A stretch of DNA of 64,000 nucleotides from Nonomuraea sp. MG754425 (lineage in GTDB: Bacteria > Actinomycetota > Actinomycetes > Streptosporangiales > Streptosporangiaceae): assembly GCF_021699195.1 (NCBI RefSeq), contig NZ_SSXE01000012.1:22670-86669 (forward strand). Direction: 5' to 3'. How positions within the stretch are numbered: position 1 is the first letter of the stretch; every line of letters starts with the position of its first letter. The notes under the pieces are model-generated. The model was not told the origin of the DNA, did no database searches, and saw only the letters and a program-made list of their open reading frames with translations. Below are positions 24,094-35,460 of the stretch, piece after piece. The translations under genes were made by a program, and so were the position numbers.

Positions 24094-24714
24094 TCAGTGG
24101 CCTCTGGCGATCCACTCCTCCAGGTGCGGGGCCTCCGCGCCGATCAGGGTCGAATCGCCGTGCCCGGTGTGCACGACCGTCTCCGCCGGCAGCGTCAGGA
24201 GCCGGTCCCTGATCGACTCGATGATCGTCCCGAACGAGCTGAAAGAACGGCCCGTCGCCCCCGGGCCACCCTTGAACAGCGTGTCGCCGCTGAACACGGC
24301 CCCCAGCTCGGCGCCGTACACGCAGACCGCGCCGGGCGAGTGGCCGGGCGTGTGCAGGATCTCCAGGGCGGCGCCGCCGACGGTCAGCTTCTCGCCGTCG
24401 GCCAGCGGCTCGTACGTCACCTCAGGCCCGTACACCTGCTCCCACAACACCTGGTCGGCCGGGTGCAGCCGGATCGGCGCCCCGGTACGGGCGGCCAGGT
24501 CGCGGGCGGCGTTGATGTGGTCGTTGTGCGCGTGCGTGCAGACGATGGCCCGCACCGCGCGCCCGCCCACCCGCTCGGCGATCGGCGCGGCGTCGTGAGC
24601 GGCGTCGATCACCACGACCTCACGGGCGTCGCCGACCAGCCAGACGTTGTTGTCGACGTCCCAGGTGCCGCCGTCCAGCGAGAACGTGCCCGAGGTGATG
24701 ACCCGGTCGATCAT
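24094..24714 (-). CDS. MBL-fold metallo-hydrolase (mycothiol-pathway partner of MscR)
   Basis: The 206-residue metallo-beta-lactamase-fold hydrolase has the zinc motif THAHNDH (~58-64), followed by His ~128 in HTPGHSPG, Asp ~147 in FSGDTLF and a C-terminal HGD. This fits glyoxalase II/thioesterase-type members. It lies 70 bp downstream of the S-(hydroxymethyl)mycothiol dehydrogenase, an arrangement also known in mycobacteria, where the hydrolase is thought to cleave the S-formylmycothiol product to formate and mycothiol. The pathway role comes from context; the fold call is firm. Confidence 0.88.
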   Translation of the reverse strand: MIDRVITSGTFSLDGGTWDVDNNVWLVGDAREVVVIDAAHDAAPIAERVGGRAVRAIVCTHAHNDHINAARDLAARTGAPIRLHPADQVLWEQVYGPEVTYEPLADGEKLTVGGAALEILHTPGHSPGAVCVYGAELGAVFSGDTLFKGGPGATGRSFSSFGTIIESIRDRLLTLPAETVVHTGHGDSTLIGAEAPHLEEWIARGH

Positions 24715-24784
24715 TGCCCTGCCTCCTGACCGGGCCGGGCCCGGTGAACGCCGTGATGGATGTCCTCGCCGTGCCGCGGAGCCG

Positions 24785-25879
24785 TCACAGCACCACCACC
24801 GAGCGCAGCACCTCTCCGCGGTGCATCTTGCCGAACGCCTCCTCGACCTGGTCGAGCGCGATCGTCTCGGACACGAACTTGTCCAGCGGCAGCCGGTTCT
24901 GCAGGAACAGGTCGATCAGCATCGGGAAGTCGCGGCTCGGCAGGCAGTCGCCGTACCAGGACGACTTGAGCGCGCCGCCGCGGCCGAACACGTCGAGCAG
25001 CGGCAGGTCGATGCGCATCTCGGGGGTCGGCACGCCGACCAGGACGACCGTGCCGGCCAGGTCGCGGGCGTAGAACGCCTGCTCGTACGTCTCCGGGCGG
25101 CCGACCGCCTCGATCACCACGTCGGCGCCGTTGCCGCCGGTCAGGTCGCGGATCGCCTCGACCGGGTCGTTCGCGCGGGAGTTGACCGTGTGCGTGGCGC
25201 CGAAGTCGCGGGCCCACTCCAGCTTGCGGTCGTCCACGTCCACCGCGATGATCTTGGAGGCGCCGGCCAGCGAGGCGCCCAGGATGGCCGCGTCGCCGAC
25301 GCCGCCGCAGCCGATGACCGCCACGCTGTCGCCGCGGGTCACGCCGCCGGTGTTGACCGCCGCGCCGATGCCGGCCATCACGCCGCACCCCAGCAGGCCC
25401 GCGACCTGCGCCGGAGCCTCGGCCGAGACCTTGGTGCACTGGCCGGCCGCGACCAGCGTCTTCTCCAGGAACGCGCCGATGCCGAGCGCGGGCGACAGCT
25501 CGGTGCCGTCCTTGAGCGTCATCTTCTGCTTGGCGTTGTGGGTGGCGAAGCAGTACCACGGGCGGCCACGCAGGCAGGCCCGGCACTGACCGCACACCGC
25601 GCGCCAGTTGAGGATGACGTAGTCGCCGGGCGCCAGGCCGGTGACGCCCGCGCCGACCGCCTCGACGACGCCCGCCGCCTCGTGCCCCAGCAGGAACGGG
25701 TAGTCATCGCTGATCCCGCCCTCCCGATAGTGCAGGTCGGTGTGGCACACGCCGCACGCCTGCACGTTCACCACGGCCTCACCCGGACCTGGGTCCGGCA
25801 CGAGCACCGTTTCGAGAGAGACTTCCTGACCCTTGCCCCGGGCGACGACGCCCTGCACTTCGTACGGCATGCCAGTCAT
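24785..25879 (-). CDS. mscR: S-(hydroxymethyl)mycothiol dehydrogenase
   Basis: A zinc-dependent, NAD-linked medium-chain dehydrogenase that detoxifies formaldehyde as its mycothiol adduct and may also act on S-nitrosomycothiol. The 364 residues show the catalytic zinc ligands CGVCHTD (~42) and GHEAAG (~66), the structural zinc cysteines [15 protein letters not shown] (~96-110), and the nucleotide-binding GCGGVGDAA (~195). The sequence closely follows the mycobacterial AdhE2/MscR type rather than glutathione-dependent class III. The start is MTGMPYE at 25879 or the second Met at 25870. The cyclase gene ends 7 bp upstream, so these genes probably form one leftward operon. Confidence 0.92.
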   Translation of the reverse strand: MTGMPYEVQGVVARGKGQEVSLETVLVPDPGPGEAVVNVQACGVCHTDLHYREGGISDDYPFLLGHEAAGVVEAVGAGVTGLAPGDYVILNWRAVCGQCRACLRGRPWYCFATHNAKQKMTLKDGTELSPALGIGAFLEKTLVAAGQCTKVSAEAPAQVAGLLGCGVMAGIGAAVNTGGVTRGDSVAVIGCGGVGDAAILGASLAGASKIIAVDVDDRKLEWARDFGATHTVNSRANDPVEAIRDLTGGNGADVVIEAVGRPETYEQAFYARDLAGTVVLVGVPTPEMRIDLPLLDVFGRGGALKSSWYGDCLPSRDFPMLIDLFLQNRLPLDKFVSETIALDQVEEAFGKMHRGEVLRSVVVL

Positions 25880-25885
25880 CTTGTG

Positions 25886-26857
25886 TCAGGAGGATGATCT
25901 CCGCAAGACATACGGCTGCACCACGCCGAGGCCCCTCGCCGGACGGCGTCTGAGCTTGTGCAACGCGTACGGCCCCCGGGAGATCCCGCCGGCCAGCTCG
26001 CCGTCCACCAGGATCGTGCCGGGACGGGCGATGGCCGTGAGCCGGGCGGCCAGGTTGACAGTCGTGCCGAAGACGTCGCCCATCATCGGCACCACCGGGC
26101 CGTAAGCCATCCCGATCCGCAGTTCCTCGGTCTCGACCAGGTCGAGGGCGATGGCCGCGGCCTGCTCCGGGCTCCGGGCGGTGAACAGCACCTCGTCGCC
26201 CAGCGTCTTGACCAGCCGGGCCCCGTGGGTGGCGACCACGTCGGAGGCCCGCGACTCGAACCCCTCCACCAGCCCGGCCAGCTCCTTCTCGGCGAGCTCG
26301 CGGCTGCGCCGGGTGAACGACACCAGGTCCGCGAACCCCACCGCCATCGGCACCCTGGTCGGCACCAGCTCGTCGTTGACGTCGGCGATGGCCAGCAGGC
26401 GGGTGCCGGCGGCGGCGAGCTGGGCCCGCCAGACGTGGATGAGCACGTGCTCGAAGTCGGGCAGCAGCCCCTGGGCGGTGTCGAGCACCGAGGCGAGATC
26501 GCGCCCGGACGGCTCGGGCGGCAACATCGTGCCGATCATGATCTCGGCCTGCCACTGCGCCAGCCTGGCGGTGGTCTGGCCGAGCGCGCGGGCCATCCGG
26601 ATGACCGTCTGCTCGTCGAGCAGGCCGCCGTCGAGCATGCGGCGGACCCGGCGCAGCGCGTTGACGTCGGCCTCGGTGAAGGCGACGGCGTCGTCGGCGC
26701 GCTGCGCGAAGCCGAGCGCGCGCCAGATGCGCTCGGCGAGTTCGCGCGGCACGCCGCTCTCGGCGGCGACCTCCGCCCGCGTGTACCGGGGCGGCAGGCC
26801 GATCAGCAGTCGCTCGATCTCCTCGGCGCTCGGGCGTCCGGGACGGGCTTGGCTCAC
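25886..26857 (-). CDS. Class III adenylate/guanylate cyclase with N-terminal regulatory domain
   Basis: A cytosolic 323-residue cyclase. The N-terminal ~150 residues resemble the pH-sensing/regulatory helical domain seen before actinobacterial adenylate cyclases (PPRYTRAEVAAESGVP, DEQTVIRMARALGQ). The catalytic domain (~165-315) keeps both metal aspartates (VGFADLVSF and KTLGDEVLF), the substrate-defining Lys before GDEVLF, and the transition-state pair in GTTVNLAARL. So it is predicted active, probably on ATP, as a homodimer. It sits directly upstream of mscR, 7 bp away, and 14 bp downstream of the PH-domain gene. A link between cAMP and thiol metabolism is only contextual. Confidence 0.9.
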   Translation of the reverse strand: MSQARPGRPSAEEIERLLIGLPPRYTRAEVAAESGVPRELAERIWRALGFAQRADDAVAFTEADVNALRRVRRMLDGGLLDEQTVIRMARALGQTTARLAQWQAEIMIGTMLPPEPSGRDLASVLDTAQGLLPDFEHVLIHVWRAQLAAAGTRLLAIADVNDELVPTRVPMAVGFADLVSFTRRSRELAEKELAGLVEGFESRASDVVATHGARLVKTLGDEVLFTARSPEQAAAIALDLVETEELRIGMAYGPVVPMMGDVFGTTVNLAARLTAIARPGTILVDGELAGGISRGPYALHKLRRRPARGLGVVQPYVLRRSSS

Positions 26858-26871
26858 CCGAGGAGGCTACT

Positions 26872-27384
26872 TCAGCGCCCGTCGATCTCGCCGTCGGAGG
26901 CGTCCTCGACGAGCCGGAACAGGTCGGTGCGCACGTCCTGGATCCTCGGGATGTCCTTCAGCACGATCTCGCCCCGGTCACCGGCCGACTCGACCGTCAG
27001 CGTGCCGCAGCCGAGCAGCCGCTCGGCGAGGGTCTGGTCGGAGCTCACCGTGTTGACCTTGGCGATCGGGATCTCGTCGGTCGACTTGTTGAGCACGCCC
27101 GTGCTGATCGTGAAGCGGTGGGTGGTGAGCACGTAGCCGGTGTTCTTCCACTGCAGGTACGGCACGAACGACCAGATCGTGAGCAGGATGAGCCCGACGA
27201 CGACCACCGCGATCCTGGCGTAGTTCGCGTACTCGAAGTCGCCCGGGATGAAGTACAGGCCCGCGCCCGAGGCGGCGGCGAAGAGGATCAGCGCGACGAA
27301 GGGGACGATGAGCCGCTTCCAGTGGGGATGGAAGGATCGCACGCGACGCTCACCCTGCGTCAGATGATGATCGGGAAGGGTCAT
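26872..27384 (-). CDS. PH-domain (bPH2/YdbT-like) membrane protein
   Basis: A 170-residue protein with two adjacent membrane segments (~25-46 and ~56-75) followed by a bacterial PH-like domain. The domain is marked by YVLTTHRFTISTGVLNKSTDEIPIAKVNTV (quoted in two pieces: YVLTTHRFTISTG at ~84 and DEIPIAKV at ~103) and GTLTVESAG. It is the common single-domain form; function is unknown, possibly in membrane stress or lipid binding. The ATG at 27384 (MTLPDHH) lacks a strong ribosome site; an upstream in-frame Met eight codons earlier is an alternative. It precedes the cyclase. Confidence 0.83.
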   Translation of the reverse strand: MTLPDHHLTQGERRVRSFHPHWKRLIVPFVALILFAAASGAGLYFIPGDFEYANYARIAVVVVGLILLTIWSFVPYLQWKNTGYVLTTHRFTISTGVLNKSTDEIPIAKVNTVSSDQTLAERLLGCGTLTVESAGDRGEIVLKDIPRIQDVRTDLFRLVEDASDGEIDGR

Positions 27385-27476
27385 GGGCAGCAATCGTGCC
27401 ACCATCCACCCGGCGAGGGCCATTCCCGTGCCCGTACTGCGACGTTCCCGTATCGCGGCGTTCCGTGTCGCGGTGT

Positions 27477-28298
27477 TCAGCCGACGGCCCGCACGTGCAC
27501 GACGTCGCCCGCGCTCAGCGTGTGCCGCCGGCCGCCAGACTCCACCTGGAGGTGCCCGAAGCCGTCCACGCCGATCGCCTGCCCGATCAGCGTCTGGTCG
27601 CCGGGCAGCTCGACCCTGACCTGGCGGCCGACCGTGGCACTGGCGGCGAGGTAGGCCGAGCGCAGCCCCGACGCCTCCGCGTCGCCCCCGGCCCGCGTCC
27701 AGTCGCGGTAGTGGCTCTCGACCTCCCTGAGCACGGCACGCAGCAGCGGGTCTCGGTCGAGGCAGGCCGCCTCCTCGATGGCCAGTGAGGTGGCCGTCTC
27801 GACGGGGAGCTCGTCGGGCCGGAGCGTGACGTTCATGCCCATGCCGATGACGATGGCGTCGTCGGCCCGCTCGGCCAGCACCCCGGCCAGCTTGCGCTCG
27901 CCGATCAGCAGGTCGTTGGGCCATTTGAGGCGCACGTCGACCTCCGCCAGGCGGCGCACGGCCGAGGCGGCGGCCACGCCGTACAGCAGGGTCAGCCAGC
28001 CCTGCCGGACCGCCGGCACGTCCGGCCGCAGCAGGATCGAGAACGTCAGCCCGGAGCGCGGCGGCGCCGACCAGGCGCGGCCCAGCCGCCCGCGACCGGC
28101 CCGCTGCGCCTCCGCGACCAGCACCGTTCCCTCGGGAGCGCCCTCCTTGGCGGTTCCGGCCAGGTCGGCGTTCGTGGAGCCGGTGGCGTCGACGACGGTG
28201 ACACCGGTCCACAGCGAGCCCGGACGGACCAGCGCCCGGTTGAGTGCCGCCTCGGACAGCGGCGGACGGTCGAGGTCGGAGTAGCGTGAGTCGGCCAT
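27477..28298 (-). CDS. birA: Biotin-[acetyl-CoA-carboxylase] ligase (class I, no HTH)
   Basis: It activates biotin with ATP and attaches it to the biotin carrier domain of acyl-CoA carboxylases in the cytosol. The 273 residues contain the biotinyl-AMP loop GRGRLGRAW (~84-92), the KWPNDLLIGERKLAGVL lysine motif (~135-151), and the C-terminal SH3-like domain ending in VVHVRAVG. The DNA-binding N-terminal domain of E. coli BirA is absent, so it is not a repressor. It is divergent from fdhD with 16 bp between the start codons. A carboxylase beta subunit that depends on biotin lies 7 kb away. Confidence 0.93.
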   Translation of the reverse strand: MADSRYSDLDRPPLSEAALNRALVRPGSLWTGVTVVDATGSTNADLAGTAKEGAPEGTVLVAEAQRAGRGRLGRAWSAPPRSGLTFSILLRPDVPAVRQGWLTLLYGVAAASAVRRLAEVDVRLKWPNDLLIGERKLAGVLAERADDAIVIGMGMNVTLRPDELPVETATSLAIEEAACLDRDPLLRAVLREVESHYRDWTRAGGDAEASGLRSAYLAASATVGRQVRVELPGDQTLIGQAIGVDGFGHLQVESGGRRHTLSAGDVVHVRAVG

Positions 28299-28314
28299 CC
28301 CCCTATCTTCGCTG

Positions 28315-29187
28315 ATGGCCGGTGCGCGGAAGAGGCAAGATGAAGGGGTGAAGACGCGTCCCGGCCCGAGCACCCGCACCAGGATCACCGAGTTGTCCGG
28401 CTCGGCCGTCAGGCAGCGACGCGACGACCTCGCCACCGAGGAGCCGCTGGAGATCCGCCTCACCGCGCCCGACGGCGCGCGCAAGACGGTGGCGATCACC
28501 ATGCGCACGCCGGGGCACGACTTCGAGCTGGCCGCCGGGTTCCTGAACGGCGAGGGCCTGGCGGGGCCGGGTGACATCGCCTCGATCGCGTACTGCACCG
28601 ACGAGGACCTCCCGCCGGAGGCCCGCTACAACACGGTCACGGTGCGCCTGCGCGGCCCTTTGCCCGACCTGCCCGCGCTCGACCGCCATTTCCTCACCTC
28701 CAGCGCGTGCGGCGTCTGCGGCTCGGCCAGCCTCGACGCGCTGCGCGACCGGTGCGCGGCCGTCCCGGCCGGGCGGCTCAGGCTGACCCCGTCGCAGCTC
28801 TACGGGCTGCCCGGCGCGTTGCGCGCGGCCCAGGGCGTGTTCGGCAAGACGGGCGGGCTGCACGCCGCCGGGCTGTTCACGGCCGCCGGCACCCTCACGG
28901 CGGCGCGCGAGGACGTGGGCCGCCACAACGCGGTGGACAAGCTGGTCGGCTGGGCCTCGCTGGGCGGGCGGCTGCCGCTGGCCGAGCACGTGCTCGTGGT
29001 GAGCGGGCGGGCCAGCTACGAGATCATGCAGAAGGCGCTGGCCGCGGGCGTCCCGGTGGTGTGCGCGGTGTCGGCGCCGTCGTCGCTGGCGGTGGAGCTG
29101 GCCAGGGAGTTCGGCCTGACGCTGGTGGGTTTCCTGCGCGAGGAGCGTTGCAACGTGTACGCGGGCGCGGAGCGGATCGCGGTCTGA
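28315..29187 (+). CDS. fdhD: Formate dehydrogenase accessory sulfurtransferase
   Basis: FdhD transfers sulfur from a cysteine desulfurase to the molybdenum cofactor of formate dehydrogenase. Up to 290 residues, with EEPLEIRL near the N-terminus, the sulfur-relay cysteines in SSACGVCGSAS (~128-138), the Moco-binding GLHAAGLF and EDVGRHNAVDKLVG (~200-213), and VSAPSS near the end. An in-frame GTG at 28348 is an alternative start that leaves more room for a promoter from the divergent birA. No formate dehydrogenase gene is in the window, so its client is elsewhere. Confidence 0.94.
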   Translation: MAGARKRQDEGVKTRPGPSTRTRITELSGSAVRQRRDDLATEEPLEIRLTAPDGARKTVAITMRTPGHDFELAAGFLNGEGLAGPGDIASIAYCTDEDLPPEARYNTVTVRLRGPLPDLPALDRHFLTSSACGVCGSASLDALRDRCAAVPAGRLRLTPSQLYGLPGALRAAQGVFGKTGGLHAAGLFTAAGTLTAAREDVGRHNAVDKLVGWASLGGRLPLAEHVLVVSGRASYEIMQKALAAGVPVVCAVSAPSSLAVELAREFGLTLVGFLREERCNVYAGAERIAV

Positions 29188-29199
29188 GACCAAGTGTGG

Positions 29200-29245
29200 A
29201 ATGAATCGTTCCGTTCTGCTATTCTGGAACAGAACAAAGCGTTCC
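29200..29245. promoter_or_regulatory. Inverted-repeat operator region before epoxide hydrolase
   Basis: GTTCTG (29213-29218) and CAGAAC (29230-29235) form a 6-bp inverted repeat. GGAAC (29226-29230) with GTTCC (29241-29245) and GGAAT (29199-29203) with GTTCC (29208-29212) give overlapping GGAAC-type dyads. A TATTCT hexamer at 29220-29225 could be the -10. The pattern looks like a TetR-type operator over the promoter. No such regulator is adjacent. Confidence 0.5.
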
Positions 29246-29267
29246 GATCCATTCAAGGAGTTCCGGC

Positions 29268-30350
29268 ATGAGCGCCATCGCCCCCTTCCGCGTCGAGATC
29301 CCGCAGAGCGACCTCGACGACCTCCAGGCCCGGCTCGCCCTGACCCGCTTCGCCGACGAGATCCCCGGCGCCGGCCAGGGCGTCGGCGTCGAGCGGGTCA
29401 AGCGCCTGGTCGGCCACTGGCGCGACGGGTTCGACTGGCGGGCGCTGGAGGCCGGCCTCAACGCGTATCCGCAGTTCACCACCGAGATCGACGGGCAGAA
29501 CATCCACTTCCTGCACGTCCGCAACGACGACCCCGACGCGCTCGCGCTCATCCTCACCCACGGCTGGCCCGGCTCGATCGTCGAGTACCTCAGGGCCGTC
29601 GAGCCGCTGTCACGCCACTTCCACCTGGTCATCCCGTCGCTGCCCGGCTACGGCTTCTCCGGCCCCACCCGCGAGCTGGGCTGGAACAACCAGCGCATCG
29701 CCAGGGCCTGGGCCGAGCTGATGATCCGCCTCGGCTACGAGCGCTACGGCGCGGTCGGCAACGACGCCGGCTCGATGATCTCCCCCGAAGTCGGCAGGGT
29801 CGCCCCGGAGCACGTGGTGGGCGTGCACGTCACCCAGCTCTTCTCGTTCCCCTCGGGCGACCCGGCCGAGTTCGCGGACCTGAGCGAGGAGGACCAGGCC
29901 GGGCTGGCGGTCCTCGAGCGCTTCTGGAACGAGATGGGCGCGTTCAACGTGCTGCACTCGCAGCAGCCGCAGACGCTCGCGCACGCCGTCACCGACTCCC
30001 CCGCCGGCCTCGTCGGCTGGCTGGCCCAGCTCTTCGACGAGGACCTCGACGACGAGTTCGTGGTGGCGAACGCGGCCGTGCACTGGTTCACCGGCACGGC
30101 TGCCTCGGCGCTCCGGCTCTACTGGGAGAACGCGCGTGCCGAGCAGCCCAAGGAGCCGACGACCGTGCCGACGGCGCTGGCCATGGGCGAGGGCGACTTC
30201 ACCTCGATGCGCCGCTTCGCCGAGCGCGACCACACCGGCATCACCTCATGGAAGACGCTGCCGGCCCCGGCCCACGGCCACTACACGGCGCATACCGCCA
30301 CGGAGGCGCTCACCTCGGACATCATCGAATTCTTCCGCGACCGCGACTGA
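29268..30350 (+). CDS. Epoxide hydrolase (EHN-type alpha/beta hydrolase)
   Basis: The 360-residue protein hydrolyses an epoxide to a diol through a covalent Asp ester. It has an N-terminal EHN lid (~1-110) typical of microsomal-type and bacterial epoxide hydrolases. An alpha/beta hydrolase core follows, with HGWPGS (oxyanion hole, ~92-97), the nucleophile Asp in VGNDAGSM (~165), RLYWEN carrying a likely ring-opening Tyr (~285), and a C-terminal HGHYTAH with the catalytic His. It is probably cytosolic; the substrate is unknown. AAGGAG precedes the ATG at 29268. The upstream region has dense GGAAC dyads, suggesting inducible repression. Confidence 0.92.
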   Translation: MSAIAPFRVEIPQSDLDDLQARLALTRFADEIPGAGQGVGVERVKRLVGHWRDGFDWRALEAGLNAYPQFTTEIDGQNIHFLHVRNDDPDALALILTHGWPGSIVEYLRAVEPLSRHFHLVIPSLPGYGFSGPTRELGWNNQRIARAWAELMIRLGYERYGAVGNDAGSMISPEVGRVAPEHVVGVHVTQLFSFPSGDPAEFADLSEEDQAGLAVLERFWNEMGAFNVLHSQQPQTLAHAVTDSPAGLVGWLAQLFDEDLDDEFVVANAAVHWFTGTAASALRLYWENARAEQPKEPTTVPTALAMGEGDFTSMRRFAERDHTGITSWKTLPAPAHGHYTAHTATEALTSDIIEFFRDRD

Positions 30351-30387
30351 CCGGGAGCGGGAGCGGCCCGGCGGCCCCCGCTCCCGG
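30351..30387. terminator. Bidirectional hairpin between epoxide hydrolase and ppc
   Basis: An 11-bp perfect stem, CCGGGAGCGGG (30351-30361) with CCCGCTCCCGG (30377-30387) and a 15-nt loop, fills the 42-bp gap between two convergent genes. It begins directly after the epoxide hydrolase TGA and ends 5 bp before the ppc stop. It has no T-run, which is common in high-GC actinobacteria. Confidence 0.7.
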
Positions 30388-30392
30388 CGGGC

Positions 30393-33014
<2,622 letters not shown>

Positions 33015-33070
33015 GTTTCGAAGGGTACCGAGTCGATTCCGGCCGCCGCAGACCGGTCTCGGGTATTGGA

Positions 33071-34642
33071 CTAGACCACTGGTCCGGTGGGTTTCGACAC
33101 CGCCGCGAGCAGTTCCGGCGTCCGCGCGAAGCCGATCCGCGCGGCCAGCCGCCGGCCGAGCGTCTCCATCAGCAGCCCGTAGCACGGCGCGAGCACGCAC
33201 ACCCAGGTGAACCCGAGCAGCAGCGGCACCACGAACGGCAGCGTCAGCAGCGCGATCCCCATCATGGAGCCCATGGAGGAGGCGAAGGCCACCCCGCCCT
33301 GGCCGGGCGCGGCGCCGCTGAAGGCGTTCATCCGCTCGGGCATCGTGTACGGCAGCACCACGCTGACCACGGACCCCACGCCGAACCCGATCCCCAGCGC
33401 TCCCCACCCCGCCAGCATCGCGGGCAGGATCGCGGCCGGATGGCCGGTGAGCAGGCCGGTGGCGACCGCGACCACGCCCAGCAGCGGCACCGCGATCAGC
33501 GCGCCGGCCAGGTGCCGCCCGGCCAGGTCGGTGGCCAGGCCGCGCTCGGAGCCGAAGGCGACGGCGTTCATCCACAACGAGCGGCCGTCGACGCCGAACG
33601 CGTTGGCCGACTGCATCGCGATCAGCAGCGCGGCCAGGGAGGTCAGCAGGATGGGCAGCCCGGCCACGCCCCCGCCCGTGCGGGTCAGCGAGAACGACAG
33701 CACAACCGTGACCAGGAGCGCGCTGAACCAGCCCATGCGGTAGCGGGGCTCGCGCCTGATGTACTTCAGCTCCTTGGTCACCACCGCCGCCAGCGGACCG
33801 TCGGGCAGGAACCGGTCGGCCAGGCCGCTCTCCCCGCGTACGGCCGCGGCCTGGGTGGAGGCGTCGGACGTGACCAGGGCGCGGCCGAGCACCTTGATCC
33901 ACAACCAGGCCAGCAGCACGACGAGCAGCGCGCCGGACACCACCTCGGCCAGCGCGAGCGCGCCGCCGTCGGCGATGGCGTGGGCCAGCATGCCGGGCGG
34001 GGTCCAGCGCAGCACGGCCGCCATCCGGTGCAGCATGGCGGCCGGGTCGCCGCTCCCGCCGTTCATCAGCAGGTTGGGCAGTTGCGCGAGCAGCACGACG
34101 AACAGCGCGGCCAGGGCCAGCGCGTCGCGCCCGCGCCGGCTGCGCAACGCGCTCGACAGCGCCGTGGTGATCAGCCGGGACGTCACCACGCACAGCGCGA
34201 ACTGCACCAGCACGGCCGGCACCCCCAGCAGCCAGCCGCCCGCGCCGGAGGCCAGCCCGACCAGCGCGCCGAACATGACGATCAGCATCGCCGCCGGCCA
34301 GACGCCGGTCACGGACGCGGTGAACATGCCGATCGCCAGCCGCCGCGTGCCCAGCGGGAACAGCGACAGCTTGGCCGGGTCGAGCGTGTCGTCGAGGCCG
34401 AACGCCATCAGCGGCACGACCATCCAGCCGAACAGGAAGGCGGAGAAGGCCACGATCACGAGCGAGGAGGCGATGTCCGGGGGCGCCAGCCGCAGCAGGC
34501 TCATGAGGAAGAAGCCGAGCGCGGCCAGCCCGGCGGCGGCGACGAGGGTGAAGACGAAGCCGATCTTGCGCTGCAGGTCGCCGCGCAGGTTGCCGGCCAT
34601 CAGCCGCAGCTTGAGCTGGGCGAAGAGCACGACGGTGGTCAT
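33071..34642 (-). CDS. ABC transporter permease (about 12 membrane segments)
   Basis: A 523-residue integral membrane protein with roughly 12 hydrophobic segments, for example [21 protein letters not shown] (~30), [19 protein letters not shown] (~62) and [19 protein letters not shown] near the end. It is the type found with single-ATPase exporters of unknown cargo in actinobacteria. A cytosolic loop with [17 protein letters not shown] (~280) is characteristic of ABC-2-like permeases. Its ATG overlaps the ATPase stop by 4 bp, so the two are coupled as an ATPase-permease exporter. Substrate not predictable. Confidence 0.88.
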   Translation of the reverse strand: MTTVVLFAQLKLRLMAGNLRGDLQRKIGFVFTLVAAAGLAALGFFLMSLLRLAPPDIASSLVIVAFSAFLFGWMVVPLMAFGLDDTLDPAKLSLFPLGTRRLAIGMFTASVTGVWPAAMLIVMFGALVGLASGAGGWLLGVPAVLVQFALCVVTSRLITTALSSALRSRRGRDALALAALFVVLLAQLPNLLMNGGSGDPAAMLHRMAAVLRWTPPGMLAHAIADGGALALAEVVSGALLVVLLAWLWIKVLGRALVTSDASTQAAAVRGESGLADRFLPDGPLAAVVTKELKYIRREPRYRMGWFSALLVTVVLSFSLTRTGGGVAGLPILLTSLAALLIAMQSANAFGVDGRSLWMNAVAFGSERGLATDLAGRHLAGALIAVPLLGVVAVATGLLTGHPAAILPAMLAGWGALGIGFGVGSVVSVVLPYTMPERMNAFSGAAPGQGGVAFASSMGSMMGIALLTLPFVVPLLLGFTWVCVLAPCYGLLMETLGRRLAARIGFARTPELLAAVSKPTGPVV

Positions 34643-35424
34643 CGCTCGCCTGCCTCGGGCAGCCCGGAGCCGAGCCAGCTCAGGCTCTGCCCGCCCTCCG
34701 TGGACGAGCTGCCGACGAGTTCGAGGAACGCCTGGTTGAGCGAGGGACGATCGCCGCGTACGTCCGCGAGCGGGCCCTGCGCCACGATCTGCCCCGCGCT
34801 CATCACCGACACCCAGTCGCACAGCCGCTCGACCAGGTCCATCACGTGGCTGGAGAAGATGACCGTGGAGCCGGAGGCGGTGAAGCGCCGCAGCACCTCG
34901 GTCAGCGTGTTGGCGCTGACCGGGTCGACGCCCTCGAACGGCTCGTCGAGGAAGAGCACGGACGGGTTGTGCAGCAGCGCCGCGGCCAGGCCGATCTTCT
35001 TGCGCATGCCGGTGGAGTAGTCGACCACGAGCTTGCCGGCGGCCCCGGTCAGGTCCATCACGGCCAGCAGTTCGTCCGCGCGCTGTTCGACGTCGGCCTT
35101 GGGCAGGCCGCGCAGCCTGCCGTTGTAGACGAGCAGTTCGCGCCCCGACAGCCGTTCGAACAGGCGCAGCCCCTCGGGCAGCACCCCGATGCGCGCCTTG
35201 ACCTCGATCGGGTCGCGCCAGACGTGGAAGCCGTCGACCTCGGCGGAGCCGCCGTCGGGCCGCAGCAGGCCGGTGATCATGCTGAGGGTGGTGGTCTTGC
35301 CCGCGCCATTGGGGCCGACCAGGCCGGCGAAGCTCCCGGACGGGACCACGAGGTCCACCCCCGCGACGGCGACCTGCTGCCCGTAGCGCTTGACCAGGCC
35401 GTGGGTGCGAACCGCGTCAGACAT
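34639..35424 (-). CDS. ABC transporter ATP-binding protein
   Basis: The 261-residue ATPase has the Walker [10 protein letters not shown] (~37-45), Q-loop region, the signature [17 protein letters not shown] (~130; an STGM variant of LSGGQ), Walker [14 protein letters not shown] (~152) and the H-loop SSHVMD (~187). It belongs to the ABC-2/CcmA-like exporter group that drives the adjacent permease. The ATG at 35424 is 36 bp from the divergent carboxylase gene. It probably exports a lipid, peptide or drug. Confidence 0.94.
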   Translation of the reverse strand: MSDAVRTHGLVKRYGQQVAVAGVDLVVPSGSFAGLVGPNGAGKTTTLSMITGLLRPDGGSAEVDGFHVWRDPIEVKARIGVLPEGLRLFERLSGRELLVYNGRLRGLPKADVEQRADELLAVMDLTGAAGKLVVDYSTGMRKKIGLAAALLHNPSVLFLDEPFEGVDPVSANTLTEVLRRFTASGSTVIFSSHVMDLVERLCDWVSVMSAGQIVAQGPLADVRGDRPSLNQAFLELVGSSSTEGGQSLSWLGSGLPEAGER

Positions 35425-35447
35425 GGCTCCACTCTAGGAGGAGGGGT

Positions 35448-35460
35448 TAGCCTTGCGCGC
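35448..35460 (+). promoter_or_regulatory. Candidate leaderless -10 for the carboxylase operon
   Basis: TAGCCT (35448-35453) followed by 7 nt and the ATG at 35461 fits a TANNNT leaderless promoter. The nearest AGGAGG is about 20 nt from the start codon, too far to serve as a ribosome site. Confidence 0.4.

Noticed and set aside
28348..28350. GTG as the firm start of fdhD
   Set aside because: In frame and plausible, but its ribosome site is weak; recorded as an alternative rather than adopted.
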